Assembly: GCF_040807025.1 (NCBI RefSeq)
Contig: NC_090942.1
Location: 206,792,640-206,856,639, forward strand
DNA length: 64,000 bases
From: Struthio camelus
Taxonomy: Eukaryota > Chordata > Aves > Struthioniformes > Struthionidae
Reading direction: 5' to 3'
Shown: positions 45,301-58,101 of the stretch, piece after piece
Layout of the letters: every line of letters starts with the position of its first letter
Numbering within the stretch: position 1 is the first letter of the stretch
Notes under the pieces: model-generated
Told to the model about the DNA's origin: nothing
Database searches by the model: none
The model's input: the letters and a program-made list of their open reading frames with translations, nothing else
Program-made: the position numbers and the translations under genes

Positions 45301-48021
45301 ATGCACGTTCACTTATCAATTGAGAGATTCCTATGAAAGGTCTTTGTTACTGGCTATGATTATTTTTCCTACAAGAAGGTGTGTTTTTCCTAGCAGAAGC
45401 TTACAGGAGATGAGTTGGTTGATGCTGGGTGGGAGGAATCTTAGCTTTTAAAAATAATAGCAAATCAACTTTTGCGGTAAGTCAGAGTTCTAGCTGGAAA
45501 TAACTGAAAATAGGACAGAAACGTAGCAGTTGATCACAGGATGACTGAGGGGCAAATTTTAGAATCAGTTTCATGCAAATATTGTACAAAGTAATTTCAG
45601 TGAAGGTAAAAAGTAGCTACCCTGCTTTGTGAGACGCTGATGAGATCTTAACCATAATACTATACTAAATCAGGTATCAGTGGAAGAAAGATGAGCTGAA
45701 ACCAGAATGGCAAAGAGGAAACTGAGAAGCAGAGAAACAAGCAGTTTTATAAACAGAGCAACAGAGCTTAAGAAGGTTGACTGTTGTTTAATTCATTGTG
45801 ATAAAAGCTGAAAGAGGATATGATCACTGTTAGTAATCAAGAGTGAATAAACACAAAGGAAAATTAAGTCAAAGGACAGTTTTAACAGAAGAGTAAATAC
45901 ATATAGGGATTAATAAATTTTATGTGTAACTAGAAGAAGGCTTGCGGTCTTGGCACCAATGTATTCGGATAGTATTTCAGTAGAAATAGTGGTGGTAAAA
46001 AACCTAACTTGTTTAGACCTAGTTTGCTTTTATGAAAGTGATTATATGATTACTTTGCCTAAAATAGCAGATGGACTTGATGACATGAGATGTTTCTGCA
46101 TTCCTGATTACTGATTTCAGTAATACATATCCTTGTATGTTATCGACAGAAAGTACGTCAGAGCTTGCTGTAGCAATTACATGTAATAGCAGGAACACAT
46201 CTAGTGTCTATTTTCAATTGAAGAATTTTATGAAAAGGTTTACATTTCCTTTAGAAGAAGTTTTACTTTACATGCTGCTAAATAAACCTTGAAATTCACC
46301 TCCAAATGTGAAAAACTATAATTTCATTGAAACAACTCTGCTTTTGAGGAGTCAGCCTTTTGAGGGACAGACTTTTAAGTTCAGGGGAAAAAAAAGGCAT
46401 TCAGGGGACTCTGGCATTAAAAAGGTTCTATGATTTATGGAAAATGGGGCTTATAAGGCCATACATTATCAGAATAAATGGTGGTCTTGTTCTTCTGTAT
46501 TTTCCTAGTTCCTCAGGCTTAGAATGGAAAGAGTGAATACGTGAGATTGTCTGGCCATGGAAAGGAGAAGATGCCTGCTCCAAGGGTGCCAGTGCTGGGA
46601 GCAAGATCAATGGATCTCTTCTATTCCAGGAGACATGGAGGTCTATTTGTGGCTGGAGCTACCTGACTAGATAAAAATATAGATCAGTCTGCTATGAAAG
46701 TACCTCCCATGAAGAAGACTGGCTGATGGCTTAGCTTGCTTTGAATATACCACCTTACCAGATAAGCCTTTTCACCAAATTGAAAAACAAAATCAATTAT
46801 TTTTGTTTCCAGGTTTGGCTTGGAATTTTTTTATCCCTCTTTTGTCAATTCAGGTGGGCCGTTACTAATTGTAATTGGAATTGTGGAAGCCTCGCACATA
46901 ATCCCGCAATAGAAAAATCTTACCATGTTTCCTTAAACTCTAAAATAGACAAGTTTGAGTCAAACTTGCAGTAAGGCCAGTTTTTACATCTGTAGCTGTA
47001 TAAACAGATCTTAAAACAGGTTTAAATAAAATATATTTAAAGCTTCTTTATGCTGTCAAAGTGAAATAAAATATTTATAATTCAAAAAATAGTCAAGCCC
47101 AGCTTACCTTACAAACCATGCACTTCAGTATAGGGATTTCCACCAGAAAAAACTTGTCTACAGAAAGGGAGACTTCACTGTCTTAAATTTAAATCAGTTC
47201 TGAAACCAATTAATTTAAGCCATTGTCAACAAAGCTCACAGTGCGCAGCATAAGCTGTAAGCAAAGATACGGCTTCACCTGGAAAATCAGAGGTGCAAGG
47301 TAAAATCGGTATCAATTGACAAAGCATTCAAAGTCATACTATAACTAGACTGTCTTTAAATGACCCCACTTGGCAAAACTCTGATTAGGCCAGGCTATTG
47401 GTGTTTTTTTATCTTCAATATTTTTAGTCTGGACTACAGAATGGGAATACGGTTAGCAAAAAGTCTAGACCAGTTCATAAAATTTGTATTTCTCTTGGAC
47501 TATAAGCTTTAGAAAGACTGGTCTGCTTTAGGTTTATCGGTTTGTAATATGCAGATAAGCCATTTGAAATTTTAAAATGTGTCATAAAATTCTTGTTTTC
47601 CATCTGCATTTTATGTTAAATTGGAATAGTTTTGTTTTTCTAGGGGTGTTAGCCTAGGATTAGTCTTCCTTTTGAATGTCCATGAAAATCTGTAGCACGC
47701 TCCTTGGTATGCTTCCCACTGACTCTATTAAAAAAAAAAAAAAAAAACTCCTACAGGTGGGTACTATTTGTAGAACTACTTTGATAGAGATCACTTATTT
47801 TACTTTTCAAAAGTATGTGGTTTGTGTATATACTTTGCAAAGTAGAAGTATTAAAATCAAATTAAATTCAGTGTAAAAGTCACTGAATAAAACAAGTTTA
47901 GAATTGTGCCTAGGATTTACAAACCAAACTGAGTGCTAGGAATTTGTTTGTTTTATGGCCTATTGATTTTTGTTTTAATGTAGTAAGACTGTAAAATCAA
48001 TTATTTATTTTTCCATTTCAG
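39301..48021 (+). other. KBTBD3: KBTBD3 intron 1 (inferred)
   Basis: About 8.7 kb of mostly AT-rich DNA between the CpG island and the acceptor TTCCATTTCAG at 48021. It contains T/G-rich simple sequence near 43850-43905 and an A-run at about 47730. A less AT-rich stretch at about 43300-44760 looks different in composition and could be an old repeat that I cannot name. No CR1 3' end or exon-like ORF was recognised. Confidence 0.65.
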
Positions 48022-48045
48022 TTTCAGGAACAGATTGAAGAAAAC

Positions 48046-48269
48046 ATGGCCAATCAACGGGATTACATTAGCAGACCTATCTGCAATGGGATTTCTGTTT
48101 CTGAGAATAAAATCAATTCCTTAGTGGCTGAAGGTCATGGACAACAAATTCTAAAAGTACTACAGAAGTTCAGAGAACAGAATATATTTTTTGACTTTAA
48201 AATTCTTGTGAAAGATGAAATAATTCCTTGTCATCGTTGTGTACTGGCAGCATGCAGTGATTTTTTCAG
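48046..48269 (+). CDS. KBTBD3: KBTBD3 first coding exon (BTB domain, N-terminal half)
   Basis: Encodes residues 1-74 and two bases of Arg75, starting MANQRDYISR. The exon begins at 48022 (acceptor TTTCAG, with a second TTTCAG six bases later, so a NAGNAG-like choice exists within the 5' UTR). The ATG sits in a strong context (A at -3, G at +4). KBTBD3 is a BTB-BACK-kelch protein of the family that commonly acts as a Cullin-3 substrate adaptor. Its own substrate is not established. The BTB core starts near residue 47 with FDFKILVKDEIIPCHRCVLA, the conserved hallmark where Asp and the His-Arg-x-Val-Leu-Ala block shape the fold. The donor is TTCAG|GTAAAC, and the intron falls in phase 2 inside BTB. 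Confidence 0.96.
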
Positions 48270-51200
48270 GTAAACCTACTTTTGGCATGAGTTTGCAGGA
48301 AATGGGTTGTAAGCCCTCTGGGAGGGAGGGAGGGAAGGAATATAATTACAAAATTTATAAAATAAATTGCAACCATTTATGTATGTCCTCAGAATTTTGA
48401 GCGAAGTGGTCAGACAACATATTAGGGATGGTAAAAAAAACAAACAAACAAACATGCAATGTTAGATGCCTAATCAAATCCCAGATATACCTGCTCATAG
48501 TTCTCAAGTGACGTGAGGACCCTATAAATTTGAAATTCAAACAGCAGTCTATTACTCTGAAATACAAATGTAAAATCATAACTATGCGATTCTACTCTTA
48601 GGTAGAATTGACACAAACTGTGTATCTTCAAGACTTTATCTGTTGCCTGTATCCGTACTTGAGGGCCTGCAAGAATGTTTTTTGACTTTATATTGGGTGG
48701 GCTGTGTACTTTGACAGATTTATATTATGAAATATTAACAGGATGATTAGGAATACGTCTTGCACCGTTATGTTATTCTGAACCACTGTAGATAAATTAC
48801 ATATGTTTTTGGAGGAAGTCACTTTTTTTCATCTGAGATGAGCGATCAGTATAGTGTAGTTTGTCTTAAGAAATGGATCTGTGAGCTTCCCTTCAAGTAT
48901 TTGAACCTATTCATTTTTAAGGGACAGACGGATCTTCGCATACAGGATTTTGCCATTTTGTATTAATTTATGAAGAATCTTGCTAACTGTTTCTTTAGTA
49001 AGGCTCAGACTTGCAAATCCATACTGAAAGTCTGTTTCCAAATATACTCTTTACTGAAACACGAAGGTAAGATGCTCTAGCAATGAAAAATGGGGCTTCT
49101 GGATAGGAGTAAATGAAATTGATTCAGTTGCTGATGCATAGCTGTAAGGTGCTATTCTCAGATGTGTATCCTGCAAGATATCTGCAAGAGTTTGTTATAT
49201 ATGACACAGGATATATGCTAGGCACATGTCCTTTTGGAGAGGCTGCTGTAGGCCAGATAAGATGCTGTCTGCTATGTAAAACAGCATGACATACCTGTTT
49301 GGTCAACTGTATCGAGCCCAGTATTCTGATTCTCTTTTGGTCTTTGAAAATGTAAGTGATTGTCTTTGTACCTGGCATGAACAGAAATCCTGAGATTTCC
49401 AGTGAGTACATGTTATGATGCTTGAAGCTTGGTGTGTCTCCTCGCTTTTTGCTTTGACTGAAAAGTTCTTACTGCAACTTTCTTCATAAAAAAAGTGCCT
49501 TAGAACATATTAAAAAAAGTGACTCAGAACATTAATTGGAGCAACTGTTTTAGGAAGATTACTTCTATTACCCTTTGTGCTTTGTTTTTCTGCAGCAGTT
49601 TTTAGGACAGCTGCACATACAATCTGTAGCATTCAAGCTGCTGGGAAGCAAATATAGATGGCTGTTACCTCCTTAATAAAGGAGAATACTGGGAGCTGAA
49701 AGAATTTGGTCCTTTCTCATAACCACTATAAAATCTTCTGTCTGACTTACCCTGTTTTTTTTTTTGTCATAGTGATTTTGAATTCTCTCTTTTTAAGGAC
49801 CACTGGCAAAAGGAGAAATGCAAATGAGATGAACTATTTCTTCATTGTAGCAACAGATTTGGTTTTGCGCTTACATGCAAACTACTTGAATTTCAAGCAT
49901 TTGCTCTCTGACACCATAAAGCACCTTTCAGTAGAAGACACTGTGGTAGAAAGGAATATTAGTATGAAATAGGTTCCTGTGGTATATTTTAGAACTGAAG
50001 TTAAGCACATACATAGTAACATATGTGGCATTTTCACCACCTCTCCAGGTTAAGTTTGCCAGAATAGACCTCTCTCTGCACCAAACAGTTGACAATAACA
50101 GCCATCAGATTCCTAAGTTGTCCTGGAATGCAAGGCCTATTTATTATCTTCAGGGAAGAAAAAACACCCAGGTCAACTAGATAAATTGTAAAACAAAAAA
50201 CACTTCTTTTCTTTTTTGGTCTTCAGCAACATTTTGCTCTGTACTTGTTACCTTTCAGAATCAAAGCCCTTTCTTAGCTTGCTGTCCTCCTACTAATATT
50301 GTTTTGTTGCTATTGCATGTAAATGAAGCTTCAATGCATTTCCTAAGCACCCAGCATCCTTCCCATTTTATTCTATCATGTAGAGATTTGTATTAAAGAG
50401 AAAAATAAAAAATATTTTTTTTTTCCTGAGGATCAAGTAGCTTAATATGCAAAGAGGTCTTTGGGGTGTAAGGTTCTTACCATCATTTTACCTGCTTGTG
50501 CAAGAAGTCAGTCGCTTTTCCTGATGCTTACTTCTCAAAGAGCATGCTATACACAGTCAACTTTTTCCTTGACTTCATAAAAGTATGGGATTTTAAAAAT
50601 CACGTACTATATCATAGTTCTGTTATACAATTAGCACCTGTATAATACTTCTTAATAGGAATTACCTATGATATATTAATAATTCAGATTCTATATTTGG
50701 TATTTGGAATAATTTGCCTACATCTTTCTCCACTATCATCTTTTGTCAAATACAGGAGCTGTTGCTATCACAGTGTAACATTTAGGCTTTGCAGGTTAGG
50801 GAAAGTGACATAGCAGCACTATTCTGTTGCCAGCACTTACTGACTTGCAAATCCTTAATTATTTTATGGTCACCGTGCTAGATTGTGTACAATAGTTAAA
50901 TACTACTTAGTAATAAAGCAGCCAAAGTTGCAATAAAATTTCCACAAATCTATTGGTTAATGTCGTTTGTTTCACAATTTCAACCATCATCTGTGTATTA
51001 ATTCACAATTTACTTTCTGTACACGATATCACACGTTATATCAGCCAATCCTATGTCAAAACCTAATTTTTTCTAACACTTGCCTGTACACATCTCTGTC
51101 AATGCTAAACCAATAATTGTTTCCTCTTTTTTTTTTCTTCTTCCTCACCTTTCACCTCCCTTCCCCACTTTTGTATTTGGGGTGTGCACCCATCACGCAT

Positions 51201-51688
51201 CCTGCCAGTTGTTCGAGCCTCTAATTTGGAAGGCCTCTTTTTAACTTAACTTTTTGTATTCATCCACAATGCATGACCTACATCATGAGTTATTTTTTCT
51301 ACGTTTTTTTTTGAAACAGCCTCTTTCTCAAACTGTAGAAACTCATGCTGCCCCTAACAATTTCACATTTTCTTTCATCTTGAAAGCTCTAGACTTCATC
51401 TCCCTCCCTGAAAAAACATAGAAAACACGGTTGCCAATATAATTTCTATGAGCTATCACTTTGAAATGTTATCACCATTTCTTTTTTCATCTGCTATGTC
51501 TAACAAATGTATTGTTCTTAACTTTGAGAATCTTCACGTTTTAACCCTTTAAAGCCTGTCCACCACAGTGTCTTCTTACACCCCCCTGATTTTCTCTTCC
51601 CTCTGACATCAGTGTTTTTTCCTCGTTTGCTAGATAAACTACTTATGTTCTTTAATTTGTGTGTTTATCTTCTATATTTTATTCACAG
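48270..51688 (+). other. KBTBD3: KBTBD3 intron 2
   Basis: A 3.4 kb intron with GT at 48270 and AG at 51687-51688 (TATTCACAG|AG). It contains small simple repeats: (GGGA)n near 48320 and (CAAA)n near 48440. Its 3' end is long and pyrimidine-rich. Nothing else is recognised. Confidence 0.9.
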
Positions 51689-53309
51689 AGCCATGTTTGA
51701 AGTTAATATGAAAGAACGGGATGATGGCAATGTTACTATTAGTAATCTATCACCCAAGGCAGTGAAAGCTTTTCTTGATTACGCTTATACAGGAAAAACA
51801 GAGATAACAAATGATAACGTGGAAATGCTCTTCCAGCTGTCATCGTTTCTTCAAGTTTCACTCCTTTCCAAAGCTTGCAGTGACTTTCTAATAAAAAGTA
51901 TTGATCTTGTGAATTGTTTACAGTTGCTTTCTCTATCAGAAAGTTATGGTTCCATCCGCTTATTTGATCATGCACTAGATTTTGCACAGCACCACTTTTC
52001 CTTGCTACTCAGATCAAGTGATTTTTTGGAGATGAATTTTGAGATATTACAAAAATGTCTTGAGGCTGATGAACTAAATGTCCCTGAGGAAGAATCGGTG
52101 TTGAAAGCTGTGCTTCAATGGACCAAACATAACTTAGAAACACGACAGAAATACCTGGCTCATTTGATTAAAAAAGTGAGACTTCATCAGTTACCTGAAA
52201 AGACTTTGCAAGACTTTCTGCACTCTGAAGAACATTTACTCAATAGTGCTAATTGCTCAGTGATAATCAGTGATGCAGTTAAAAGCGTACAGAACTTCAG
52301 TGGACTGTTTCCAGATGCACGTCCTTCAACAACAGAAAAATATATATTTGTTCATAAAACTGATGAGGATGGAGAAAACAGACATACGTTTTGCTACAAC
52401 ATCAAAACAGATAAATGGAAAGAACTACCACATACACATATGATTGATCTTCCAGGGTCAAGTTTATCTAGTTATGGAGAAAAAATATTTATAACTGGAG
52501 GCTGCAAAGGGAATTGTTATAGGACAGTCAGGCTTCATATTGCTGAACCATTCCACGATGCCACTGACCAAACCTGGTGCTACTGTCCAGTCAACAATGA
52601 ATTCTCCATAGCGTCAGCTATGAAAACACCAAGGACAATGCACACATCTGTTGTAACCTTAAATCAGTTGTTTGTAATAGGTGGAAAGACCAGAGGAGCT
52701 CAAGAAACCCGAAGTCTTTTGGATGTAGAATCTTATAATCCTCTTTCCAAAGACTGGAGATCTGTAAGCCAATTACCAAGAGGTATTTACTATCCAGAAG
52801 CAAGCGCATGTCAGAATATAATTTATGTCCTTGGCTCAGAAGTAGAGATTACTGATGCCTTTAATCCATCTCTTGATTGTTTCTTTAAGTATAATGCTAT
52901 GACTGATCAGTGGTCTGAGCTTGTAGCAGAATTTGGGCAATTTTTCCACGCAACTTTAATCAAAGCTGTTCCAGTGAACTGCACATTGTATATATGCGAT
53001 CTTTCCACCTACAAGGTATACAGTTTTTGCCCGGAAACCTGTGTTTGGAAAGGGGAAGGATCTTTTGAATGTGCTGGCTTTAATGCAGGGGCAGTTGGCA
53101 CAGAAGATAAAATTTATATATTAGGTGGTGATTATGCTCCAGAAGAAATTACAGATGAAGTTCAAGTCTACCACAGTAGTAGGTCTGAGTGGGAAGAAGT
53201 CTCACCAATGCCAAGAGCCTTAACGGAGTTTTACTGTCAGGTCATTCAGTTTAATAAATACAGGGACCCCTGGTCATCTGTAATGACAATTTGCTCTGGA
53301 GAGTTTTGA
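51689..53309 (+). CDS. KBTBD3: KBTBD3 last coding exon (rest of BTB, BACK, kelch repeats)
   Basis: 1621 nt. It completes Arg75 and runs uninterrupted to TGA at 53307-53309, so the protein is 614 residues, close to the known family length of about 610. In order it has the end of BTB with AVKAFLDYAYTGKTEI (about residues 96-111), a BACK domain (about 155-255) with DFLEMNFEILQKCLEADELNV, and a kelch propeller (about 290-600). Kelch strands are marked by IFITGGCKG, LFVIGGKTRG, IIYVLGSE and IYILGGDYA. The open frame extends upstream to 51612, but that part is intron, because the acceptor at 51688 joins the two BTB halves exactly. The large single exon for BACK plus kelch is typical of this gene. 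No damage is seen. Confidence 0.97.
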
Positions 53310-53352
53310 GACTCCCGAGTCAAAAGACTCTATTTAAGTGCACAAGATTTAG

Positions 53353-53358
53353 AATAAA
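53353..53358 (+). terminator. KBTBD3: Possible KBTBD3 poly(A) signal
   Basis: AATAAA 44 nt after the stop codon. Further AATAAA hexamers at 54248-54253 and 54626-54631 could serve longer 3' UTR forms. Which is used cannot be told from sequence. Confidence 0.45.
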
Positions 53359-56300
53359 CTTTTAGCTATTAATTTGCAGAAAAATATACATTGTTTTATT
53401 TTAAGTCTTCAGTTTAAATTATATGCTATAGAACTGTCTTTGAAAGGGTCCATATAATTGTCATTCATGCTAGTCATTAGATATACTAGTTTTATATGAA
53501 AGTCTTTTCTGCAATTATCTGAATAATTGGCAAAATGCTATTACTTTCAGAAAAGCAGAGTCATAAGGAATTCATTTTGTAATATGTGCCCTGTTATTTC
53601 TGTAATCTTCATAGGTGTCCCACTAGACAAATCGCTGAGCAAGAATACTGACTGTGATACTGTTTTTCCTATGTAACTGAAGTTTGAAGGAAAACTTCTG
53701 AATTAGTGTTGTTTCCTCTAGGTTTTTTATATCATAAACCTATTAGAGGAATTCAACGACAGTTTTATCTTATTAGAACAACCTCAGCAGGGCCAAAAGC
53801 CAAAGAGACCTTGACAGCATTAAATCTAGGTTTTTAACTTGAAGAGACTGATAATTGCTATACCTTATTTCAGCTTTTCAGTTTGACCAGTTTTTCTCCA
53901 TTCTTGTGCCTTAGTAGTAGTTTTCATCCCACAGCTGTGGCAAGACAACCTCTGATAACATTTTTGCAGGGTGGTCAGGATTTCTACACAGTGGATGATT
54001 CATACGGTAACTTCACTGTACAGATGGTCACCTCTGTCGTGCTGTTAACTGCGCAGCTAAGCTGAAAGAAGAAAACATTTCAGGCTGTTTTCTAGCAGAA
54101 GTCTTCCATCTCTTAAGTCTGCAGTGTTATCTACTAAAGGCACTAGGCTGCTGATAGCAGTAAGCTGTAATACCAGTTTTAGTTGTTGCTTCAGTTAACT
54201 ACGGGAAAAGTTTGCATCTTGTCACATATAAAATACTAAGTTACAAAAATAAATCCCTGTATTTGAAGTCAAAGTAAATAGGATTTTGGAAGTGAAATAA
54301 TTCCTTTAATGTACATAGTGGCGTAAATGAATTGAAACACTCATCTTGTACTTCATGGTAATTTTAAGTGTAAAAATACTACATGCTAAACACTACACAA
54401 TATATTTCATGAGAAAACTTTCAATAATATTCAATTATAATGTTTAAATTGTCACGGACTTTTAGTATTAATATTCCTCTAGGCATATGCCATAAAGTAA
54501 ACTTGATCTCATGCATACAAAGTGGGACCTGTGTCTGATGGAATGAGACTGGAATTAACTAGGTTTCATAAACTCATTTTCTAATCTTCCACAACCTGAG
54601 AATTTTCTTTCTTTCCAGCTATTTGAATAAAATTTTGGGAGCCCTTATGTTCAATATATAATATCTTTAAAACAGTAAAGTCGTCTTATGCCAGACAGAA
54701 TGATACTAAATATCCGAGCATGTCATTTCCAAGTAGTTTAAAAAATGAACAAACTTTAGTGAGGTGTTTAAAACATCTTTCACATAGCGTGAGACAACCG
54801 TGGTAATCTCATCATCACATCACCACTGCATGTACTTTTGCAAAAGTCAAGCTCAGTACTGAAACTTAAAGCTTAGTATCTCGTAGCGACGTATTTCCGT
54901 TTCAAACAGTAAGCAATGGAAAGCTCCGATCCTGTGATTGATTTTATAATATGCTATCAGGTATCTTTCTGAATTTAAACACACTATAAAGCTTTTCATA
55001 AAGATGTATGTGAAAATTATGCACATTTGAGGAACATGTTAATATGAGTGGAACCCCCCCACACTCCTAGTAGTTTGTATTAAGATGTGTTAGTTCTGTA
55101 GAAGTAAACAGCTTGCTGTTGTAGGATTCCAGGGAACCTCTACATTTATTTTGCTATTTTCATAGTGAATTTTCAAATCATATTATAACTATATTTAGAC
55201 AGGTGACCTTCACAATCATCACACTGAAATGCAAGCGTTTTTATACCAGAACACAACAGCTTCTGTTCGCGCAAAGCAAATGTATTGAATAGTTTAGGAG
55301 AGAGAGAGAATACTATTCCCTCCCACTGGAACAGCAGGAAAAAAGCAAGTAGTTATACAATAGAACAGTAGTTTTAGCTTTAATAAGGCTATTCAAAATA
55401 ACATTGTTGCTCTTGCTCTTAAATATTTAACAGAGATTTCTTTGACCACTAATTACTGCAACCTGTCACTTTTCATCAGAAATAGAGGGCCTGATTCTCC
55501 TTTGCTTGTGCTTTTTTGTTCTTTTTATACCTGAGTAACGTTAAGTATGCAGTTCATGTAAAATACTAAAAGATAAGCAAGGTAACATATGTTGCCCACA
55601 GTATATGGGTAAAAGTAACTATGCAAATTGTAAGAGACTACGTAATCGCAAGATTACTTTTAGTTGCCACTGTCATGACCAAATTGCTGGGTTACGTAAA
55701 CAGCACTAAGTCAGTGATTCAGGTGATGCTCTTTCCTCTAAGTTTTTCCTTACATTAAATTTTACTGGGCAGTCTTCCATCCAGCTACTTGCTATATGTA
55801 TAAGTCTCTGGCTTATGACATCAGATAGAGCAATGACCAATGTGGTAAGCTACTCATCACTATTAATATATATAGTGAAAATGGAATGAAGCTTCATTTA
55901 GAAAAAAAGATGTTCTCCTTTAATACTCTAAAGTTGCGCTACATTTGCACAGGAACTAGTCACAGTTCCCAGTCTGACAAATCATTCATGGATTTCAAAT
56001 GGAGTTTAGCTCTTTTATTCAGTGATCCAGAAATAATGTAGTAGTGTCAGTTTATACTATTGCTTAAAGGAAAGTTACTGTGAAATAGTATGAATTTCTT
56101 CAGTTATGTAGGTAAGCCTGCATTATGACTCTCATGCAAGAAAAAAGGTCATCTGCCACGATTCCACACACAGGGTTAAATCTGATAGCAGAACTGAGTG
56201 CAGAAGAAGCTATGTTAGAAAAACCAAGCTTCAGCTTCAGCTAAAACCAAGGCTTCATAACATAATTAAGGTCATGTGTTCCAAATCCTGTGATTAATCC

Positions 56301-57992
56301 TTAATGATATAAGAAATCTCAGTGAAGTCAACTAGACTACTCAAAAGGGATTACTTGTGTGAGTTACTGCAGTAGGTCTGGATCAAATACACTTTTTAGT
56401 CTACTTTACACAAAAGTTAGGCAATTAAATATAACAAAATTAGTGCAAATCAAGTTTTTCCTACATCTTTTCTGATCTTTCAAAGCTCACAGTACTTAAT
56501 GCAAAAGTGCATTTCTCTAAAAATAGTCCATAGCGACTAAGCTTAACTATTACCTATGTTTTCACTGAAATAGTAAGATGTTTAAAACATATGAATTGCA
56601 TGTAAAGGCATATGCTAATATTTGCACTTAAATGATGTAACCAAAACATTTCTAATAGTCTATTATATGTCAAAAAAAAAATACAGCATGACCAGTATAA
56701 TATACATGAAGATAATATATCATATGTGGGGTTTTAATATCCAGTAATTACTTTATTGGATAGTCTTGATTTTTAAAGAATGCTATCAAAACATTATGAC
56801 ATTTTTGGTAATGTTATCATACTGTTTTAGTTGATATAATAAATATCAATAATTCTGATATACTGGATTAAGTTTGCACAGACCTAATGATTATTATTTA
56901 TGTACGAATGAATTAATTTTCTATATTCTAAATACATCAGTACTAAGTCAGTTTACTGCAGTAACAAATTCATTATATTTACAAAATGAAGCACCTTTAC
57001 TGGGTCAAATTTATTGCTGGTATTACTCCACGAAGAAAATTGTATTACCTCTTCTGACTAGTAGGTATCACGTAAGGAGCCTGAAATAGGGTATAGGGTG
57101 TGCTATCTGCATTTTGATATGTTGACTCCAATTTTAGATGGTTCTATTTGTATGTGACCAACAGGAGGCAGCATAAGATCTATTTTAATTAAAGCAGAGT
57201 TAAACCAGGAATATATTTGACAATACTTGTATCTGACTATTATGTTCAATTTACACCTTTTTGCCCTCTAACATCCAATAAAGAATACAGATTGGTAACA
57301 TTTTGCTGCTGCCTGGGCTCTGCTGATACATGGAAAATATGATACTGTATGTTTGCTGAGATGTTTGTTCCTTCATGAAATAAAAGCACTGAGCAACTGA
57401 ATCCTTCTCAGGTCTGATTTTGTTCACAGTGAATTTCAAAATACAGAGACTTTAAAACATTTTTAATTAGGTTAGCTGCTTACTAACTATTTATTTTTAG
57501 CTGGAGAACATTTTGTATGTTATATTATGACCAAGAATGGAATTAGCAGACATAAAAAATGCTGTGAGATTTTCTAATTTATCCTTGGACTTTGTATTTG
57601 TATATCCTTTGCATATCAATTTGCTCCTACCAAGCTAAATGACTTTGAATTGATTTAGTCTGCTGAAAGGTTGCAAGTTTATCATTTTAAAGGACTCACT
57701 TAAATTGGTATTTTTTTTTTTTTATTATTGGATGTGTCTAGATGAGATTGGTGTGCAGTATTTTTAACAATTTAACTACCACAAATAATTACATATTTAT
57801 TTTCACTGAAATGGGCTTCTATACTACTTAGAAGTTGCTTTATATAAAAGCTGATACAAGCCACTTACTCTAAAATTCATGTGCAAAGAATGCAAAAACG
57901 GCATTAATACAAAGTGTGGGAGCCCTGTGATTCAGTGACCTTCAGATCTCTCTGTATAGAAGAGTTAAAGCAGAAAAATTAACCCTCCAATT

Positions 57993-58101
57993 ATGCAAAT
58001 ATGCAAAGCCTTTGCCCCAAAACCAGTAAAAGCCATTTGGAGGCACGTATAAAGCACTCCAGTAATGCAGAGGGAACGTAAGACTGAAAAGAAATGCAAA
58101 T
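57993..58101 (+). promoter_or_regulatory. Pair of perfect octamer (POU) motifs
   Basis: ATGCAAAT occurs at 57993-58000 and again at 58094-58101, with a third near match (atgcaaag) directly after the first. Both lie in the intergenic region between KBTBD3 and the second CpG island. An enhancer role is possible but unproven. Confidence 0.35.

Noticed and set aside
51612..51688. N-terminal extension of the KBTBD3 last exon from an ATG at 51612
   Set aside because: This is pyrimidine-rich intron end. The acceptor at 51688 joins the two halves of the BTB domain in exact phase with the exon at 48046.
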